Source of the DNA: CAZBWE01 sp964495465
GTDB lineage: Bacteria; Planctomycetota; Phycisphaerae; Sedimentisphaerales; Anaerobacaceae
Reading direction: 5' to 3'
Length of the DNA stretch: 22,570 nt
NCBI GenBank assembly: GCA_964495465.1
Contig: CAZBWE010000036.1
Coordinates: 1-22,570 of the forward strand
Below, in pieces: positions 20,149 to 22,570 of this stretch (the stretch's first letter is position 1; each line of letters opens with the position of its first letter). A model generated the notes under the pieces. The model searched no databases and was not told the DNA's origin. It worked only from the letters and a program-made list of their open reading frames with translations. Position numbers and translations under genes: made by a program.

Positions 20149-22570
20149 TTATGTGATTATGCTGACTATTCTGGGTTTAGCGACGATAACCTTCCTGGGC
20201 GGCTTGCCGGCCATCGTGGCTTTTACCTTCTCGCAGGCCAGCGCTGTTTCTTCGATATGTTTATCATCTGCATCGGCGGCGACAGTGATTCTGTCCTTTA
20301 TTTTGCCATTGACCTGCACGGCCAGCTCGATTTCCTTCTCTTTAGTTAGTTCTTCATCGTATTTAGGCCAGGGTTCATAAGCCAGCGTATTGTTGTGGCC
20401 CAATTTTTGCCAGAGTTCTTCGGCAATATGCGGTGCAAATGGAGAAAGAATCAGAACAAATTTCTCAATGACGATTCTTGGTCGTATTTTCTGCTTGCTG
20501 AGATGATTAACAAAAATCATCATTTGGCTGATAGCAGTATTGAAATCGAAGCTTTCTATGTCATTGCCTACTTTCTTGATAGTCTGGTGCAGCAGCCGAA
20601 GTGTCTGTTCATCCNNNNNNNNNNNNNNNNNNNNNNNNNNNNNNNNNNNNNNNNNNNNNNNNNNNNNNNNNNNNNNNNNNNNNNNNNNNNNNNNNNNNNN
20701 NNNNNNNNNNNNNNCGGCTGGGCTTCTTTTACCTGCTCAGCAAGCTCGCCCGTATTCTCGCTGACGACCATTCGCCAGGATTTCTGCAGGAATCGGTGAA
20801 CGCCTTCGACTCCCTGCATACTCCAGGGCTTGATTGCCTCGAGCGGCCCCATAAACATTTCGTAAAGACGCATCGAATCGGCGCCATAGTCGGAAACGAC
20901 CTTATCAGGATTGATAACGTTGCCGCGGGATTTGCTCATCTTCTGGCCATCTTCGCCAAGGATCATTCCCTGATTGACGAGTTTTTTGAATGGCTCTTTG
21001 GTGCTGACATAGCCGAGGTCGTAAAGCAGCTTGTGCCAGAATCGCGCATACAAGAGGTGCAATACCGCGTGTTCGGCCCCGCCTATGTATAAATCAACAG
21101 GCATCCAGTATTTTTCCTTTTCCTTGTCCCAGCCCCGGCTATCGTTATTTGGGTCAAGGTATCTGAGATAATACCAGCAGCTGCCGGCCCATTGTGGCAT
21201 TGTATTTGTTTCGCGTTTTGCTTTTGAACCGTCGGGCAAGGTGATGTTGACCCAGTTTTTCATATTGGCTAGTGGCGGCTCACCTGTTCCGGATGGTTTG
21301 TAGTCTTTAACTTCAGGCAATGTTAAGGGCAGTTTGTCTTCCGATAGTCCTAAAATGCGCCCGTCTTCAGTATGCAGAATCGGGAACGGCTCGCCCCAAT
21401 AGCGCTGTCTGCTGAAGAGCCAGTCTCTCAGCTTATAATTAACAGCTTTTCTGCCAAGTCCTTTCTCATTGAGCCAGTTTGTAATCTGCTTTTTGAATTC
21501 GGCTGTTGGCAAACCGTTGAATTGGCCGCTGTTGATTGCCTTGCCATTACCGATAAAGCACAGTTCTCCCCTTTTCACCAATTCTGCCTGTTCTTTATCT
21601 TCCGGTTCAACAACCGGGATAATAGGCAGAGAAAATTTCATCGCAAACTCGAAGTCTCGCTCGTCGTGGGCAGGCACTGCCATAATCGCACCGGTACCGT
21701 AGCTAATCAGGACATAATCGCTAATCCAGATAGGTATCTTCTCATCGTTAACCGGATTTATTGCGTATGCGCCTATGAATTCTCCGGTCTTTTCTTTCGC
21801 TAAATCGGTCCTGTCCAGGTCACTCTTACGAGCGGCTTCTTCACGATATTTTTGAACAGCTTTTTTTCTGTCATCGCTTGTAAGAATATCGACAAGCGGA
21901 TGCTCGGGAGCCATTACCATATATGTTGCGCCGAACAACGTATCAGGCCGGGTCGTAAAGACGCGGATGGTTTCATCAAAGCCGTCAACTTTGAAATCTA
22001 CGTCGGCCCCGATGCTTTTGCCTATCCAGTCTGTCTGCAATTTTTTTATTGATTCAGGCCAATCAACCTCCTTCAAATCTTCGAGCAGCCGGTCTGCATA
22101 TTTTGTTATTCGCAGCATCCACTGGCGCATCGGCTTCCTTATTACTGCGTGTCCGCCCCGCTCGCTTACCCCCCCTACCACTTCCTCGTTTGCCAGAACT
22201 GTTCCCAAGGCCGGACACCAGTTAACAGGAACCTTCGCTTCGTAGGCAAGTCGATGGTCGTCAATGTATTTTTGTTTTTCCTGCTCGCTGAGACCTTGCG
22301 GGACAGGCAGTTCTTCAATTGGTTTGGCCTTTTGCTCGGAATCATCAAAGTAGCTGTTGAAGAATTTGAGGAATATCCACTGTGTCCACTTGTAATAATT
22401 CGGGTCCGTTGTGTTGACTTCACGGTTCCAGTCATAGCTGAAGCCAAGAGATTTTGTTTGCCGGCGCATATTATCGACATTTTTTTGTGTTGTTTCTTTC
22501 GGGTCGGTCCTTGTTTTGATGGCGTGCTGTTCAGCCGGCAGGCCGAATGCGTCCCAGCCGAAAGGATGCA
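20149..22570 (-). CDS. leuS: Leucine--tRNA ligase, 5' end outside window, interrupted by an N run
   Basis: This is leucyl-tRNA synthetase lacking its first residues: the visible part begins HPFGWDAFGLPAEQHAIKT at the window edge, just after where the HIGH motif should be. The CP1 editing domain is recognised by TTRPDTLFGATYMV and YGTGAIMAVPAHDERDFEFA. Later come LRDWLFSRQRYWGEPFP, QWAGSCWYYLRYLDP, GQKMSKSRGNVINPD (KMSKS) and the C-terminal block ending KVIVAKPRIVSIIT. A 100-N gap at 20615-20714 falls after KEAQP; beyond it the reading resumes with DEQTLRLLHQTIKK in a different numeric frame. That reflects the placeholder length and is not evidence of a frameshift. The gene leads a same-strand run with the CYTH, DAGK and kdsA genes. 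Confidence 0.96.
20615..20714. other. Assembly gap of 100 N
   Basis: Exactly 100 undetermined bases, a conventional scaffold placeholder. The flanking codons of leuS (CCG ending at 20715, and a codon third base G at 20614) require the true missing length to be 2 modulo 3 if the gene is intact. Confidence 0.98.

Noticed and set aside
20149..20615. Apparent frameshift in leuS across the N run
   Set aside because: The frame change depends only on the arbitrary 100-N placeholder; both sides encode good LeuRS sequence.
1..22570. tRNA, rRNA, CRISPR arrays, classical insertion sequences, prophage or secondary-metabolite genes
   Set aside because: Looked for by eye on both strands; no cloverleaf with TTCGANNCC arm, no regularly spaced repeats, and no such gene sets were seen apart from the RAYT and its palindromes.

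Overview
The window is a bacterial chromosomal stretch of moderate GC (mid-40s percent by eye). It most resembles a planctomycete, probably Phycisphaerae. The reasons are a DksA/TraR protein whose zinc finger has lost two cysteines in the form I associate with planctomycetes, a metal-type KdsA and an LspA implying a Gram-negative envelope, a small protein with an FDWFDAAVL core, and palindromic repeats translated into HGQDGRAT-like peptides. This placement is family-level recognition, not a search result. A run of 100 N in leuS shows that the sequence is a scaffold.

Layout. 1-2326 (+): 3' part of valS, then a DUF151 nuclease-family gene. 2283-2849 (-): lspA, whose 3' end overlaps the DUF151 gene. 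2850-3119: divergent control region with good sigma70-type promoters for lspA and for gpmI, plus a 13-codon leader ORF with an internal hairpin before gpmI. 3120-5457 (+): gpmI, then a zeta-toxin-like kinase overlapping a 58-aa possible antitoxin. 5490-6039: a REP-associated tyrosine transposase (-) framed by two palindromes whose GTTAG heads face the gene. 6100-10648 (+): mutL and a BtuFCD-type ABC importer in one tightly packed operon; mutL carries a double palindrome inside its coding sequence. 10853-13160 (+): dksA-like gene, yacG and a polytopic membrane protein. 13385-15346 (+): a FlaA1/CapD-type membrane nucleotide-sugar dehydratase, ended by a bidirectional terminator. 15446-22570 (-): xerC/D, a small conserved protein, a broken radical SAM gene, kdsA, a diacylglycerol-kinase-family gene, a CYTH-domain gene and leuS (5' end outside the window).

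Most of this is housekeeping: two class I aminoacyl-tRNA synthetases, glycolysis, mismatch repair, chromosome-dimer resolution, lipoprotein processing and Kdo/surface sugar synthesis. The accessory content lies between 4.7 and 7.3 kb: the kinase/small-protein pair, the RAYT with its palindromes, and a related palindrome pair captured in frame by MutL. I did not find a clearly new multi-gene system. The most informative points are the RAYT/palindrome set, the gpmI leader, the toxin-like pair, the decayed radical SAM gene, and -10 boxes placed so that RAYT, mutL and dksA mRNAs may have almost no leader.
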